Assembly: GCF_001427285.1 (NCBI RefSeq)
Contig: NZ_LMFV01000023.1
Location: 1 to 64,000 of the forward strand
Direction of reading: 5' to 3'
Source: Mesorhizobium sp. Root552
GTDB taxonomy: Bacteria > Pseudomonadota > Alphaproteobacteria > Rhizobiales > Rhizobiaceae
DNA: 64,000 nt
In this document: one piece after another, positions 1 through 9,228 of the stretch
Layout of the letters: every line of letters starts with the position of its first letter
Numbering within the stretch: position 1 is the first letter of the stretch
Notes under the pieces: model-generated
What the model saw: only the letters and a program-made list of their open reading frames with translations
Told to the model about the DNA's origin: nothing
Databases searched by the model: none
Program-made: the position numbers and the translations under genes

Positions 1-338
1 CCGGCCCCTTCGTGGGGGAGCAGCCAAACCTCCCCGGAACAAGACCACGTTAGCCTCGCCTCCGGGGCACCGGCCCCTTCCCACGCAATCACCGTCATGA
101 CCGGTGTTCCCGGCGGAAGGGACAGGCAAATCATAGGCCGGAGCGACAGGCCGGGGATAAGATCGGAAGGGATATTCGCGCAAGGAAATACAAGGCCCTG
201 ATTTGGCGGGGCAAATGTCCTTCCTCTGCTGATGGGCGAGCAATTTTATCCACATACGAAGAACCAGCCGACGATTTCCTGCTGACATTCAATTGCAGAT
301 GTTGCTATTATGTTCTCGTTGCAGTGCCGGGTGGGATT
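1..338. other. Intergenic, no gene seen
   Basis: No ORF with a credible start or family resemblance lies in this stretch. An 11-base string (CCGGCCCCTTC) occurs near 1 and again near 70. I see no terminator-like hairpin with a T tract. The last 30 bases presumably hold the promoter and ribosome site of the RhuM-family gene. Confidence 0.5.
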
Positions 339-1391
339 ATGAACGACAGCAGCGAAGAACCGGTTCATCTCGTGGAGGATGCGGGAACCGGGGATCGTTT
401 CCTTGTTTACGGCACGCAGAAGGAGCTGCACCTCGATATCCGCTACGAGGGCGAAACGCTTTGGATGACGCAGGCGCAGATCGCGCAGCTTTTCGGGGTG
501 AATATCCCGAGCGTCTCGCGACATGTTTCAAATATTATCGAAGATGGCGAGCTCGACGCGGAGTCAACTGTTTCAAAAATTGAAATAGTTCGAACCGAAG
601 GCGACCGGCGGGTCGCGCGACAGATCGAACACTATAGCCTCGATATGGTGATATCGGTCGGCTATCGGGTATCCTCGGCGCAAGCAACCACTTTCCGTCG
701 CTGGGCGACGGGCATTCTGGTTCAGTTCGCGAGAAAAGGGTTCGTCGTCGATGCGCCAAGGCTCAAGCAGCCGCAGGCTGTGGATCGTGTCGCAGAGCTT
801 CGCGAAATCATTCGCGACATCCGCTCCGACGAAGCCAATGTCTATAGGGAACTGCGACGGATATGCTCCCTATGCCAGGACTACGAACCGGCGTCGGACT
901 TGTCGCAGATATTCTACAAACAGACTCAAGCGAAACTGGTTTATGCGGTTGCCGCGCACACGCCAGCCGAGATCATCGCGTCCAGGGCAAACCACACCTC
1001 GGAAAACATGGGTCTGGTGAACTGGCCGGGCGACGCCATTCGCAAGGCCGATGTCAGGGTATCGAAGAACTATCTCGGGCAGGCTGAAATCAAGGAGCTG
1101 AACCGGCTGACAACCATCCTGCTCGATGTCTTCGAAGACCAGCTCGATCTGGGACGTCTTGTAGTCATGCGCGACGCCGAGATCCTGCTGGACAAGCAAC
1201 TGACGGGTCTTGGACGAAACGTATTGCGTTCGGGAGGGTCTATGAAGGCCTCGGCAGCGCGGCAACTGGCGGAAGCGGAATACGAGAAGTTCGATCAGGC
1301 GCGAAAAGCACAGCGTCTGGAGGAGGCTGATCGGGTGATCGCCGAACTTGCGCGCGAGGCCGGAAAACTGCCAAAGACGCCAAGGCGCTGA
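339..1391 (+). CDS. RhuM family protein
   Basis: This 350-residue protein belongs to the RhuM (virulence protein) family, found on pathogenicity islands and scattered in bacterial accessory DNA. Its biochemical role is not established. The N-terminal part (about residues 25-110) carries the conserved family segment around LWMTQAQIAQLFGVN and a later HYSLDMVISVGYRV stretch; the former looks like a DNA-binding helix-turn-helix, as in Bro/KilA-type regulators. The C-terminal third is charged and helical. I prefer ATG at 339, preceded by a GGTGGG site, over the in-frame GTG at 324. The gene lies just upstream of a PaiB-like gene and cmk, where rhizobia commonly carry aroA (family knowledge), so it may be an acquired gene. 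No toxin partner is adjacent. Confidence 0.75.
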   Translation: MNDSSEEPVHLVEDAGTGDRFLVYGTQKELHLDIRYEGETLWMTQAQIAQLFGVNIPSVSRHVSNIIEDGELDAESTVSKIEIVRTEGDRRVARQIEHYSLDMVISVGYRVSSAQATTFRRWATGILVQFARKGFVVDAPRLKQPQAVDRVAELREIIRDIRSDEANVYRELRRICSLCQDYEPASDLSQIFYKQTQAKLVYAVAAHTPAEIIASRANHTSENMGLVNWPGDAIRKADVRVSKNYLGQAEIKELNRLTTILLDVFEDQLDLGRLVVMRDAEILLDKQLTGLGRNVLRSGGSMKASAARQLAEAEYEKFDQARKAQRLEEADRVIAELAREAGKLPKTPRR

Positions 1392-1430
1392 CCTGAACTG
1401 GAATTGGGCAGCGGAAGAAAGACTGCAACG

Positions 1431-2075
1431 ATGTACCAGCCGCCGCTTTTCAAGGAAGACGATCTTCAGGTCCAGCACGCGCTGATAAGGGCGCATCCGC
1501 TCGGGCTTTTGATCACCGCGCCGGCCGGTGGGCCGACGGCCAATGTCTATCCGTTCCACCTCGATGCGGGCCGATCCCAGAAGGGAACCTTGCTGGCGCA
1601 CATGGCCAAGGCGAACGGCCAGTGGCAGGAACTGAAGGACGGCGCGCCGGCGCTCGTGGTGTTCCAGGGCGCAGAATCCTACATCACGCCGTCCTGGTAT
1701 GCGACCAAGCAGGAAACCGGCAAGGTCGTGCCGACGTGGAACTATGCGATGGTGCAGGTGCGCGGCAAGGTGACCGTCATGGAGGGGGCCGACTGGCTGC
1801 GCGCGCATGTCTCGGCCCTGACGGATGAACACGAGGCGGGCCGCGCCGAGGCATGGGCCGTGAGCGATGCGCCGGAAAGTTATATCCAGTCGCAGATCAA
1901 GGGCATTGTCGGGCTTGAGATCGAGATCGCCGAGATCGCGGGCAAGTGGAAGGTGAGCCAGAACCGGCCCGTCGCCGACAGGGACAGGGTCGCCGAGAGC
2001 CTTGGAACGACCGGCGAGCCGTTGCACAATACGGCGATGGCCGACCTGGTGCGCCACTACGGTGCCAAGCGATGA
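1431..2075 (+). CDS. PaiB-like FMN-binding negative regulator
   Basis: This 214-residue protein is of the FMN-binding split-barrel PaiB/YhdP-type family. Bacillus PaiB is described as a negative transcriptional regulator of sporulation and protease genes; the real activity in proteobacteria is uncertain and may be a flavin or heme oxidoreductase. Hallmarks are the N-terminal [11 protein letters not shown] start, [11 protein letters not shown] in the middle (about residue 82) and [13 protein letters not shown] (about 100-112), followed by a helical C-terminal [12 protein letters not shown] segment. ATG at 1431 has a GGAAGA site upstream and gives the usual family start. The stop codon overlaps the cmk start (ATGA), so the two genes are probably translationally coupled. 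Confidence 0.85.
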   Translation: MYQPPLFKEDDLQVQHALIRAHPLGLLITAPAGGPTANVYPFHLDAGRSQKGTLLAHMAKANGQWQELKDGAPALVVFQGAESYITPSWYATKQETGKVVPTWNYAMVQVRGKVTVMEGADWLRAHVSALTDEHEAGRAEAWAVSDAPESYIQSQIKGIVGLEIEIAEIAGKWKVSQNRPVADRDRVAESLGTTGEPLHNTAMADLVRHYGAKR

Positions 2076-2710
2076 TTATCGCCATTGACGGTCCGGCAGG
2101 CGCGGGCAAGGGCACGCTGGCGAGGCGTCTGGCGGACTATTACCACTTGCCGCATCTCGACACCGGGCTGACCTATCGCGCCGTCGCGCACATGCTCTTG
2201 ATGAAGGGCTGGCCGCTCGGTGACGAACCGCACGCGGTGGAGGCAGCAAGGCTGGTCGATCTCGGCCATCTCGATCGCGCCGTTCTTTCAGCCCATGCCG
2301 TTGGCGAGGCCGCCTCCAAGGTGGCGGTGATCCCCGAGGTGCGCAAAATCCTGGTCGAAAAGCAGCGCGCCTTTGCCGCGCAGCCTTCCGGTGCCGTGCT
2401 GGACGGGCGCGACATCGGCACTGTGGTCTGTCCCGACGCGGACGTGAAGCTTTACGTGACGGCGAGCGCCGAGGTGCGCGCGCGCCGCCGCCTTGCCGAG
2501 ATCGAGGCCAATGGCGGCGCAGCCGATTTCGCCGGTATTCTCGCCGATATCCGGCGCCGCGACGAGCGCGACACCGGCAGGGCCGACTCGCCGTTGAAGC
2601 CTGCCGCCGACGCGCACTTGCTTGATACCAGCGAAATGGATATAGAAGCCGCGTTCCTGGCAGCCAAGGCAATCGTAGACGACGCCGTGGCCGGCGGAAA
2701 CAAGACCTGA
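2072..2710 (+). CDS. cmk: Cytidylate kinase
   Basis: This 212-residue CMP/dCMP kinase phosphorylates CMP or dCMP with ATP in pyrimidine nucleotide salvage and supply. The P-loop is GPAGAGKGT at residues 7-15. The family motif [10 protein letters not shown] lies near residue 110 and the LID-like [10 protein letters not shown] segment near 163, all as in CMP kinases of normal length (about 215). ATG at 2072 overlaps the TGA of the upstream PaiB-like gene by four bases. rpsA follows after 191 bases, the conserved cmk-rpsA arrangement of proteobacteria. The usual upstream partner in rhizobia, aroA, is not seen here. Confidence 0.97.
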   Translation: MIIAIDGPAGAGKGTLARRLADYYHLPHLDTGLTYRAVAHMLLMKGWPLGDEPHAVEAARLVDLGHLDRAVLSAHAVGEAASKVAVIPEVRKILVEKQRAFAAQPSGAVLDGRDIGTVVCPDADVKLYVTASAEVRARRRLAEIEANGGAADFAGILADIRRRDERDTGRADSPLKPAADAHLLDTSEMDIEAAFLAAKAIVDDAVAGGNKT

Positions 2711-2901
2711 TCCGGGTTGGTCGATCGGCGCTTGCCGGAGACGCGAAAAATCCCCATTTCAGGTTGAACCAGCCTGCAAGCATTCTTTTGCGCCGGATTT
2801 GCCGCTTGAAGCGGTCAGGACCCAAGGGTCCGGGATGTCGGCAGGCCAACGCAACGCTAACCCACGGCGCCGCCTCTCAAAGAGGCTTTTCAGGAGAACA
2901 T

Positions 2902-4602
2902 ATGTCTGTTGCAAATCCCTCTCGCGACGATTTCGCGAGCATGCTCGAAGAATCATTTTCCGATGGTCATTCTGGCGAAGGCCAGGTCGTTCGCGGCATC
3001 ATCACCGCGATCGAAAAGGACATGGCCATCATTGACGTCGGCCTGAAGGTCGAAGGCCGCGTTCCGCTGAAGGAATTCGGCGCCAAGGGCAAGGAAACCT
3101 CGCTCAAGGTCGGCGATACCGTCGAGGTTTATGTCGAGCGCATCGAAAACGCGCTTGGCGAAGCGATGCTGTCGCGCGACAAGGCACGCCGCGAGGAAAG
3201 CTGGGTCAAGCTCGAGGAGAAGTTCTCGAAGGGCGAGCGCGTCGAAGGCGTCATCTTCAACCAGGTCAAGGGCGGCTTCACCGTCGATCTGGACGGCGCA
3301 GTTGCCTTCCTGCCGCGTTCGCAGGTCGATATCCGCCCGATCCGCGACGTCACCCCGCTGATGCACAACCCGCAGCCGTTCGAGATCCTCAAGATGGATC
3401 GCCGCCGCGGCAACATCGTCGTCTCGCGCCGCACCGTTCTCGAAGAGAGCCGCGCCGAGCAGCGCTCCGAGATCGTGCAGAACCTCGAAGAGGGCCAGGT
3501 GGTCGAAGGCGTGGTCAAGAACATCACCGACTACGGTGCGTTCGTCGACCTCGGCGGCATAGACGGCCTGCTGCATGTCACCGACATGGCATGGCGCCGC
3601 GTCAACCATCCGACCGAGATCCTCAATATCGGCCAGACGGTCAAGGTGCAGATCATCCGCATCAACCAGGAAACCCACCGCATCTCGCTCGGCATGAAGC
3701 AGCTCGAGAGCGATCCGTGGAGCGATATCGGCACCAAGTTCCCGATCGGCAAGAAGATCACCGGCACGGTCACCAACATCACCGACTACGGCGCGTTCGT
3801 CGAGCTGGAGCCGGGCATCGAGGGCCTCATCCACGTTTCGGAAATGTCGTGGACGAAGAAGAACGTGCACCCCGGCAAGATCCTGTCCACCTCGCAGCAG
3901 GTCGACGTGGTCGTGCTGGAAGTCGATCCGGCCAAGCGCCGTATCTCGCTGGGCTTGAAGCAGACGCTCGAGAACCCGTGGGAAGCTTTCGCCCGCAACC
4001 ATCCTGTTGGTTCGCAGGTCGAGGGCGAGGTCAAGAACAAGACCGAGTTCGGCCTGTTCATCGGTCTCGACGGCGACGTGGACGGCATGGTGCACCTCTC
4101 CGACCTCGACTGGAACCGTCCGGGCGAGCAGGTCATCGAAGAGTACAATCGCGGCGACATGGTCAAGGCGCAGGTGCTCGACGTCGACATCGAGAAGGAA
4201 CGCATTTCGCTCGGCGTCAAGCAGTTGCAGCGCGACGCGGCCGGCGAAGCCGCCACCAGCGGCGAGCTGCGCAAGAACGCGGTTGTGACGTGCGAAGTCA
4301 CCGGCATCAAGGATGGCGGCCTGGAAGTTCGACTGGTCGAAAGCGGCCTCGAGACCTTCATCAAGCGCGCCGATCTTTCGCGTGACCGCGACGAGCAGCG
4401 CCCCGAGCGCTTCACCGTCGGCCAGAAGCTGGACGCCCGCGTCATCGCCTACGACAAGAAGACCCGCAAGCTGCAGGTCTCGATCAAGGCGCTGGAAATC
4501 GCCGAGGAAAAGGAAGCTGTCGCGCAGTACGGTTCGACCGACTCCGGCGCTTCGCTGGGCGACATCCTGGGCGCCGCGCTGAAGAAGCAGGGCGGCAACT
4601 AA
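2902..4602 (+). CDS. rpsA: 30S ribosomal protein S1
   Basis: This 566-residue protein is ribosomal protein S1, which binds mRNA leaders and helps initiation on the 30S subunit. Six S1/OB-fold repeats are visible. The characteristic ITDYGAFVDL and ITDYGAFVEL strings of repeats 3 and 4 lie near residues 210 and 293, and ISLGLKQ/ISLGVKQ repeat ends recur. ATG at 2902 has a good CAGGAG site six bases upstream. An in-frame extension to 2764 is open but lacks a ribosome site and S1-like sequence, so I reject it. The long leader after cmk (2711-2901) could hold its own promoter or an S1 autoregulatory region. A strong terminator follows at 4657. Confidence 0.98.
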   Translation: MSVANPSRDDFASMLEESFSDGHSGEGQVVRGIITAIEKDMAIIDVGLKVEGRVPLKEFGAKGKETSLKVGDTVEVYVERIENALGEAMLSRDKARREESWVKLEEKFSKGERVEGVIFNQVKGGFTVDLDGAVAFLPRSQVDIRPIRDVTPLMHNPQPFEILKMDRRRGNIVVSRRTVLEESRAEQRSEIVQNLEEGQVVEGVVKNITDYGAFVDLGGIDGLLHVTDMAWRRVNHPTEILNIGQTVKVQIIRINQETHRISLGMKQLESDPWSDIGTKFPIGKKITGTVTNITDYGAFVELEPGIEGLIHVSEMSWTKKNVHPGKILSTSQQVDVVVLEVDPAKRRISLGLKQTLENPWEAFARNHPVGSQVEGEVKNKTEFGLFIGLDGDVDGMVHLSDLDWNRPGEQVIEEYNRGDMVKAQVLDVDIEKERISLGVKQLQRDAAGEAATSGELRKNAVVTCEVTGIKDGGLEVRLVESGLETFIKRADLSRDRDEQRPERFTVGQKLDARVIAYDKKTRKLQVSIKALEIAEEKEAVAQYGSTDSGASLGDILGAALKKQGGN

Positions 4603-4656
4603 GAGCCTTGTCGATCGGTCGCGCCGTTTCAGGCGGCGCGACGGACAACATAAAAA

Positions 4657-4685
4657 AACCCGCCGGAGCGATCCGGCGGGTTTTT
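4657..4685. terminator. Bidirectional intrinsic terminator
   Basis: ACCCGCCGGA and TCCGGCGGGT form a perfect 10-bp stem around a GCGA loop. The stem is flanked by a run of A on the left and T on the right. It sits between convergent rpsA and the SDR gene, so it can end transcription in both directions. Confidence 0.9.
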
Positions 4686-4732
4686 CTTTTGAACGGGCTG
4701 GATGAGCGGCTGTCGCGCCTTTGGCTCAGGGA

Positions 4733-5440
4733 TCAGGCGCGGCCGTAGAGCGGGACGAGCGTGCCGCTGATGGCCTGGTTCGACGGCGAGACGAGATAGG
4801 CGATCGCCTCGGCGGCAGCTTCGAGACTGACCCATTTCGAAAAATCGGCATCCGGCATGCCGGAGCGGTTGGCGGGCGTGTCGAGCGTCGAGGGCGCGAT
4901 GGCGTTGACGAGGATGCCCTTGCTTTTCATCTCTTCGGCCAGCGCCACCGTCATCGCGGCGACCGCCGCCTTGCTGGTGGCATAGGCGACCATGCCCGAA
5001 CCGCGCCGCGGATCGAGGCCGGGCCGGGCCGAGACATTGACGATGCGCCCGCCGGCGCCGGTGGCAAGCATGGCGCGCACGGAGGCCCGGCAGCACAGGA
5101 ATGCGGTCTGGACGTTGGTTTCCATCAGTTCGTCGAACGAGGCGGCCTCAGTTTTTTCCACGGCAGAGGCGGCAAAGCCGCCAGCGAGATGGATCGACGC
5201 CCAAAGCTCGGGCACGGTCGCATAGTAGGTGTCGACCGCGTCGGCGTCGGCCAGATACACATTGTGCGTCAGCTTGACGTTGTTGTCGTCCACGAACGGG
5301 AAATGGGGCGGCGCGGCTGCGTGGCTGTTGGGGACGTGGCAGACTGCACCTTCGCTGAGCAGTTTTCCCACCACGGCGCTGCCTAATGCGCCTGTTCCCC
5401 CGGTTACGACGATATTCTTGCCGTTCAATGTACCTGTCAT
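4733..5440 (-). CDS. SDR family NAD(P)-dependent oxidoreductase
   Basis: This 235-residue short-chain dehydrogenase has a Rossmann fold. The cofactor motif TGGTGALG is at about residues 13-20 and the catalytic YATSK (Tyr-x-x-x-Lys) at about 151-155. The substrate is unknown. I choose ATG at 5440, which gives the normal SDR N terminus (MTGTLNGKNIVVTGG). The frame is open to a GTG/ATG at 5500/5497 overlapping the upstream stop, and no strong ribosome site is visible for 5440, so the start is uncertain. The gene directly follows the ThDP-dependent enzyme on the same strand and is probably co-transcribed. It may reduce or oxidise the aldehyde or oxo-acid product of that enzyme, which is inference only. 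Confidence 0.88.
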   Translation of the reverse strand: MTGTLNGKNIVVTGGTGALGSAVVGKLLSEGAVCHVPNSHAAAPPHFPFVDDNNVKLTHNVYLADADAVDTYYATVPELWASIHLAGGFAASAVEKTEAASFDELMETNVQTAFLCCRASVRAMLATGAGGRIVNVSARPGLDPRRGSGMVAYATSKAAVAAMTVALAEEMKSKGILVNAIAPSTLDTPANRSGMPDADFSKWVSLEAAAEAIAYLVSPSNQAISGTLVPLYGRA

Positions 5441-5496
5441 AAGCAATGGGTCTCGCACAAAACGCCTATTTGGTGACCGTCGCGCCTTTTGCGTCA

Positions 5497-7074
5497 TCAC
5501 TCAATTGCAATTTCGATAATGCAGGGTTGTCTTTTCGCATGGGCTCTGGTGAGAGCGGCGCCCAGTTCGCCGGCTGACGAAAGCCGTTCGGCGTCGATGC
5601 CATAGGCTGCGGCGAGCTTGATGAAGTCGGGCGGGGCCGGCGAAACGCCGACAGGCTCGACGCCGACATCGCGCATCGAGGTCTCGATCTCGCGATAGCC
5701 GCGATTGTTCCAGATGACGAAGATGACGCGCGCGCCGGCATCCGTCGCAACCGCGATTTCGGGCAAGGTGAACTGGAAGCCGCCGTCACCGGCAAGGCAG
5801 ACGACGGGCACGCCGGGCAGGGCGATGGCAGCGCCGATGGCGGCGGGCGGGCCAAAACCCAGCGCGCCGAAACCGGTCGCGGCATTGAACCAGCCGCCGG
5901 GGCGGTCATGGTCGTAGTAGAGGTTGGCGGCGTAGACCGGCTGGGTGGAATCGCCGACGATGAGCGAGTTGGGCAGCGCGTCGCGGATATGCTCGACGGC
6001 GCGGACCTGCGCCTGCATGGCCGGGCCGATTTCGGCGAATGCGGCTTCGCGGGTCGAGCGCGCCCGCTCCGCGCCGCCGCGATCGTGGGTAGAGGCAGCG
6101 CCAAGCGTGTCGCACAGTTCTGCAAGGGCCGCGCGGCAATCGGCTTGGATGGCGATGGTTGAAGGACGGCGCTTCAACTGGGCGTCGTCAATGTCGATGC
6201 GGATCAGGACAGGCGGCACGACAAAGCCGCCATCGGCATACATGTCGTAGTCGGTGGGGCCGAATTCGGTGCCGGCGGCGATGACGACATCGGCATCGGC
6301 CATGAGCTTGCGTACCGCTTTGAGGCTTGGACTGGCGGGAACGCCGAGCTTGTGGCCGTGCATCAGGCCGCGCGCATTGGCCGTCTGCACGACCGGCGCA
6401 TCGATCAGTTCGGCAAGGCGCTTCAATTCGGCATTCGAGGTTTTTGCTCCACCGCCGGCGAGGATCAATGGGCTGCGGGCAGAAGCAATCAATTCCGCCG
6501 CCCTTGCGATCAACGCCCGCTCCGGGGTGGGGCGCGCTGTTCCGGCGACGTCGAAGGCAAGGTCATCGGCAGGCAAGGCCATGACGTCAATCGGGACTTC
6601 GATATGGACGGGACCGGGCCGCGAAGAGGCAAAAAGTGCAAAGGCGCGGGCAAGCGCGCCCGGCAACTCATCGGGGTTGGCAATGCGCTCGGAACTGAGG
6701 GCGACCTTTTCCATCATGCCGCGCTGGTCTGGAAGCTCGTGCAGGTAGCCGAGCCCCTTGCCCAGCGTCGCGGTGGCATTGACGCCGGAGACGACCAGCA
6801 TCGGCACGGAATCCGCACGCGCCTGCGCCATCGCCGTGACGGCGTTGGTGAGTCCCGGCCCGGTGATGACGAAGGCCACGCCCGGACGCCCGCTGGCGCG
6901 CGCATAGCCGTCGGCCATGAAGGCTGCGCCCTGTTCGTGGCGCGGCGTGACATGGCGGATTTCCGAGCCCGCCAACCCCCGATAGAGTTCGACCGTATGC
7001 ACGCCCGGAATGCCGAAGACGGTATCGACGCCGTACGCTTCCAAAAGGCGGATAAGGGCTTCACCGAGGGTCAT
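5497..7074 (-). CDS. ThDP-dependent enzyme, 5-guanidino-2-oxopentanoate decarboxylase-like
   Basis: This 525-residue protein is of the acetolactate synthase/benzoylformate decarboxylase superfamily. The N-terminal pyrimidine-binding domain holds the catalytic Glu in TPRHEQGAAFMADGYAR (about residue 47). A central domain follows, then a C-terminal ThDP domain with GDGGFQFTLPE near residue 426 and the Mg-binding NNRGYRE near 451. A large catalytic subunit of acetolactate synthase would normally be longer and paired with ilvH, which is absent. With a DDAH-like gene next door, the best fit is the AruI-type decarboxylase of the arginine transaminase pathway. Substrate assignment is inference; an unspecified oxo-acid decarboxylase is the main alternative. 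Confidence 0.75.
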   Translation of the reverse strand: MTLGEALIRLLEAYGVDTVFGIPGVHTVELYRGLAGSEIRHVTPRHEQGAAFMADGYARASGRPGVAFVITGPGLTNAVTAMAQARADSVPMLVVSGVNATATLGKGLGYLHELPDQRGMMEKVALSSERIANPDELPGALARAFALFASSRPGPVHIEVPIDVMALPADDLAFDVAGTARPTPERALIARAAELIASARSPLILAGGGAKTSNAELKRLAELIDAPVVQTANARGLMHGHKLGVPASPSLKAVRKLMADADVVIAAGTEFGPTDYDMYADGGFVVPPVLIRIDIDDAQLKRRPSTIAIQADCRAALAELCDTLGAASTHDRGGAERARSTREAAFAEIGPAMQAQVRAVEHIRDALPNSLIVGDSTQPVYAANLYYDHDRPGGWFNAATGFGALGFGPPAAIGAAIALPGVPVVCLAGDGGFQFTLPEIAVATDAGARVIFVIWNNRGYREIETSMRDVGVEPVGVSPAPPDFIKLAAAYGIDAERLSSAGELGAALTRAHAKRQPCIIEIAIE

Positions 7075-7105
7075 GCGGCGAGGCTCTCGATACTGTAGGC
7101 GTTCT

Positions 7106-7262
7106 CACCCCCCTCTGGCCTGCCGGCCATCTCCCCCTCAAGGGGGAGATCACGTCTATACGGCGTCGTTCCTGTCTTGCGAGGCCGGTGATTTGCGATA
7201 CCCCTGGGTTCAACTGATCTCCCCCCTTGAGGGGGAGATGGCCGGCAGGCCAGAGGGGGGTG
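7106..7262. repeat. Long intergenic inverted repeat
   Basis: A 48-base arm at 7106-7153 is repeated almost perfectly as its reverse complement at 7215-7262, differing by one extra C. The arms are separated by 61 bases. Each arm also carries a smaller palindrome (ATCTCCCCCT with AGGGGGAGAT). The CCCCCCTCTGGCCTGCCGGCC core resembles dispersed intergenic palindromes I know from Mesorhizobium and relatives. It lies between two minus-strand genes. Confidence 0.85.
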
Positions 7263-7278
7263 AATTCCATCGCCGCCC

Positions 7279-8154
7279 TCACTGCCTGAGGATCGGCCGC
7301 GTCAGGCAGGTCGGGCCACCTTCGCAGGCAATGCAAAGTGCGTCCGCCTCGAAGGTCTGCACGCTGCAACCGGCGGCCCGCATGGCGGCCGCGGTCTTCG
7401 GAAAGCCGGCAACTGCGATCACCTGCCTTGGCGCTGTCGCCAATACGTTGAGGCTGAGGCCATTGGAAGCGTGGAACTCGTCGGCATCGCCATGAACGAG
7501 CGTGTAGCCCCGCGCGCGCAGCAACTGGTAGAACGCGGCCGGCAGAAGCGGCGCATAGACGAGGGCCAGATCGCTGGCGAGCGGCGAGATCACTGACTGG
7601 AGGTGCAGGCAGGCCTCCTCGCCTTGCCACAGCGGCAGGTCGAAGCCGAGAACGGAAATGCCGTGCGGAGCAAGCATGTCTGCAAGCTGGCGGATGCCGG
7701 CCTCGTTGGTGCGCACGCCGCGCCCGACCGCAAGCGTCCCGGCATCGACCCACACGCAATCGCCGCCTTCCACGGTTCCGGGCGCGGTAATGCTTCCGAG
7801 GACAGGGATGCCCATGCGGGTGAAGGCCACGCCGTGCAAGGCGGGTTCCGGTTCGCGCAGCACCTTGCCCATCGAGAGCAGGATGGCGCCCTGGTCGCTC
7901 ATCAGGGATGGGTCATGGGTGAAAACGGAATCGGCAAGGCCGTCGTCCTCGTCCGTCAGCCACTCGATTTCGGCGCCTGAAGCCCCGACGAGCGCCGCAA
8001 GCTCGTCATGCTGCCTGGCGGCCTTGTGCGGATCGAAACCGGGGCCGTAGTGCCATTCGTTCGCCTTGGCGCGGCGCATGGCACTGGAAGCCCTGCGCAT
8101 GAGCACCCGCTTGAGCGGGCCTGCCATCGACTGCGATCCGTATGCCTTGGTCAC
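7279..8154 (-). CDS. Dimethylarginine dimethylaminohydrolase/arginine deiminase family protein
   Basis: This 291-residue protein is of the guanidino-group-modifying superfamily (DDAH, arginine deiminase). Such enzymes hydrolyse arginine, methylarginines or related guanidines through a covalent Cys intermediate. Visible signatures are FTHDPSL (about 78), GTVEGGDCVW (about 124), the catalytic His in CLHLQSVISPL (about 179) and the catalytic Cys in GGPTCLTRP near the C terminus. I choose GTG at 8154, eight bases after GGGGAG. The open frame reaches a TTG at 8184 without a clear site. It lies downstream of corA and upstream of the ThDP enzyme, all on the minus strand, so it is probably part of an arginine/guanidino module. 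The exact substrate cannot be told from sequence. Confidence 0.87.
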   Translation of the reverse strand: MTKAYGSQSMAGPLKRVLMRRASSAMRRAKANEWHYGPGFDPHKAARQHDELAALVGASGAEIEWLTDEDDGLADSVFTHDPSLMSDQGAILLSMGKVLREPEPALHGVAFTRMGIPVLGSITAPGTVEGGDCVWVDAGTLAVGRGVRTNEAGIRQLADMLAPHGISVLGFDLPLWQGEEACLHLQSVISPLASDLALVYAPLLPAAFYQLLRARGYTLVHGDADEFHASNGLSLNVLATAPRQVIAVAGFPKTAAAMRAAGCSVQTFEADALCIACEGGPTCLTRPILRQ

Positions 8155-8223
8155 TTTGCGCGCTCCCCAGCTTGTTGCCTGCAAGTAAGCATTCGGGGTG
8201 GCGCAAGATCAATGGTCCACGAC

Positions 8224-9228
8224 CTAAATCCAGCCGCGCCGTTTGAAGAACAGGTAAGGCAGGATGGCCGAGAGCGCCATCAGGCCGAGCGCAAATGGAT
8301 AGCCGAGCATCCATTTCAGTTCCGGCATCATGTCGAAGTTCATGCCGTAGATCGAGGCGACGAGGGTCGGTGGCAGGAACACGACGGCGGCAACGGAAAA
8401 AATCTTGATGATCTGGTTCTGCTGCAGGTTGATCAGGCCAAGCGTGGCGTCGAGAAGGAAGTTGATCTTTCCCGACAGGAACACCGCGTGGTCAGCCAGC
8501 GAGGAGGCATCCCGCTGCACCAGCTTGAGGCGCTCCCTCGCATCCTTCTTCGATTTGCGGCGAGGCGTTTCCGATGACAGCCCGTTGGTGGCAATCGCGC
8601 TGTGATAGGCGGTGAGCCTCAGGATGCTGACAAGACTTTCGCGAAGCTTTGCCAGCAAATCGCCCTTGCGGCCGATGTGCTCGATAAGCGATTGCAGGTC
8701 GCGCGTCATCTTGGTCGCGTTGCCGGCCTTGTTGCGAAAAACTTCGCGCGAAACCGCGTCGGTTTCGTCGCCGATGCGCTCCAGCGTGTCTGCTATCCGG
8801 TCGATGATGGATTCGATCACGCCCAGCATGACGCTTTCGCCGGACACGCAGGGCTCGGCGATGCCGCGCTGCACCTTGGCCACATACTGTAGGAACGGCT
8901 TCGATTCCATGTGGCGCACTGTGACCAGCGACTGACCCTTCAAGATGAAGGTGATCGGCGCCTTGACGGGATGGTCGCTGTCGATTTCCGTGACGGTCGT
9001 CATGGTCATGAACTCGGCGCCGTCCTCATGGTAGAGGCGGTCGGAAAGCTCGATTTCCGCCATCTCGTCGCGCGTCGGGATGCTAATGCCGAGATGGGAT
9101 TCTATGCGCTTCACGTCGTCATTGGAAGCATTGAGGAGGTCGAGCCAAAGGATGCCGGGGGCTTCGGGCTGGTCGAGGGTGTCGATGGTCGCGAGGCGGC
9201 CGTTCTGGCCTGCATAGATACGCAGCAT
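8224..9228 (-). CDS. corA: CorA family magnesium/divalent metal transporter
   Basis: This 334-residue CorA-type channel imports Mg2+ (or Co2+/Ni2+) across the inner membrane as a homopentamer. A large cytosolic domain with the long charged stalk helix (about 145-260) is followed by two membrane helices. The signature YGMNFDMMPELKW, carrying the GMN selectivity motif, lies at the end of helix 1 (about residue 297). A basic tail KRRGWI closes the protein. ATG at 9228 has a strong AAGGAG site; the open upstream extension is ignored. It is transcribed divergently from the amino-acid transporter operon. Zn efflux (ZntB-like) is a possible alternative. Confidence 0.92.
   Translation of the reverse strand: MLRIYAGQNGRLATIDTLDQPEAPGILWLDLLNASNDDVKRIESHLGISIPTRDEMAEIELSDRLYHEDGAEFMTMTTVTEIDSDHPVKAPITFILKGQSLVTVRHMESKPFLQYVAKVQRGIAEPCVSGESVMLGVIESIIDRIADTLERIGDETDAVSREVFRNKAGNATKMTRDLQSLIEHIGRKGDLLAKLRESLVSILRLTAYHSAIATNGLSSETPRRKSKKDARERLKLVQRDASSLADHAVFLSGKINFLLDATLGLINLQQNQIIKIFSVAAVVFLPPTLVASIYGMNFDMMPELKWMLGYPFALGLMALSAILPYLFFKRRGWI

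Noticed and set aside
5497..7074. Acetolactate synthase large subunit (ilvB)
   Set aside because: No regulatory-subunit gene is adjacent, the protein is shorter than usual ilvB, and the neighbours concern guanidino compounds.
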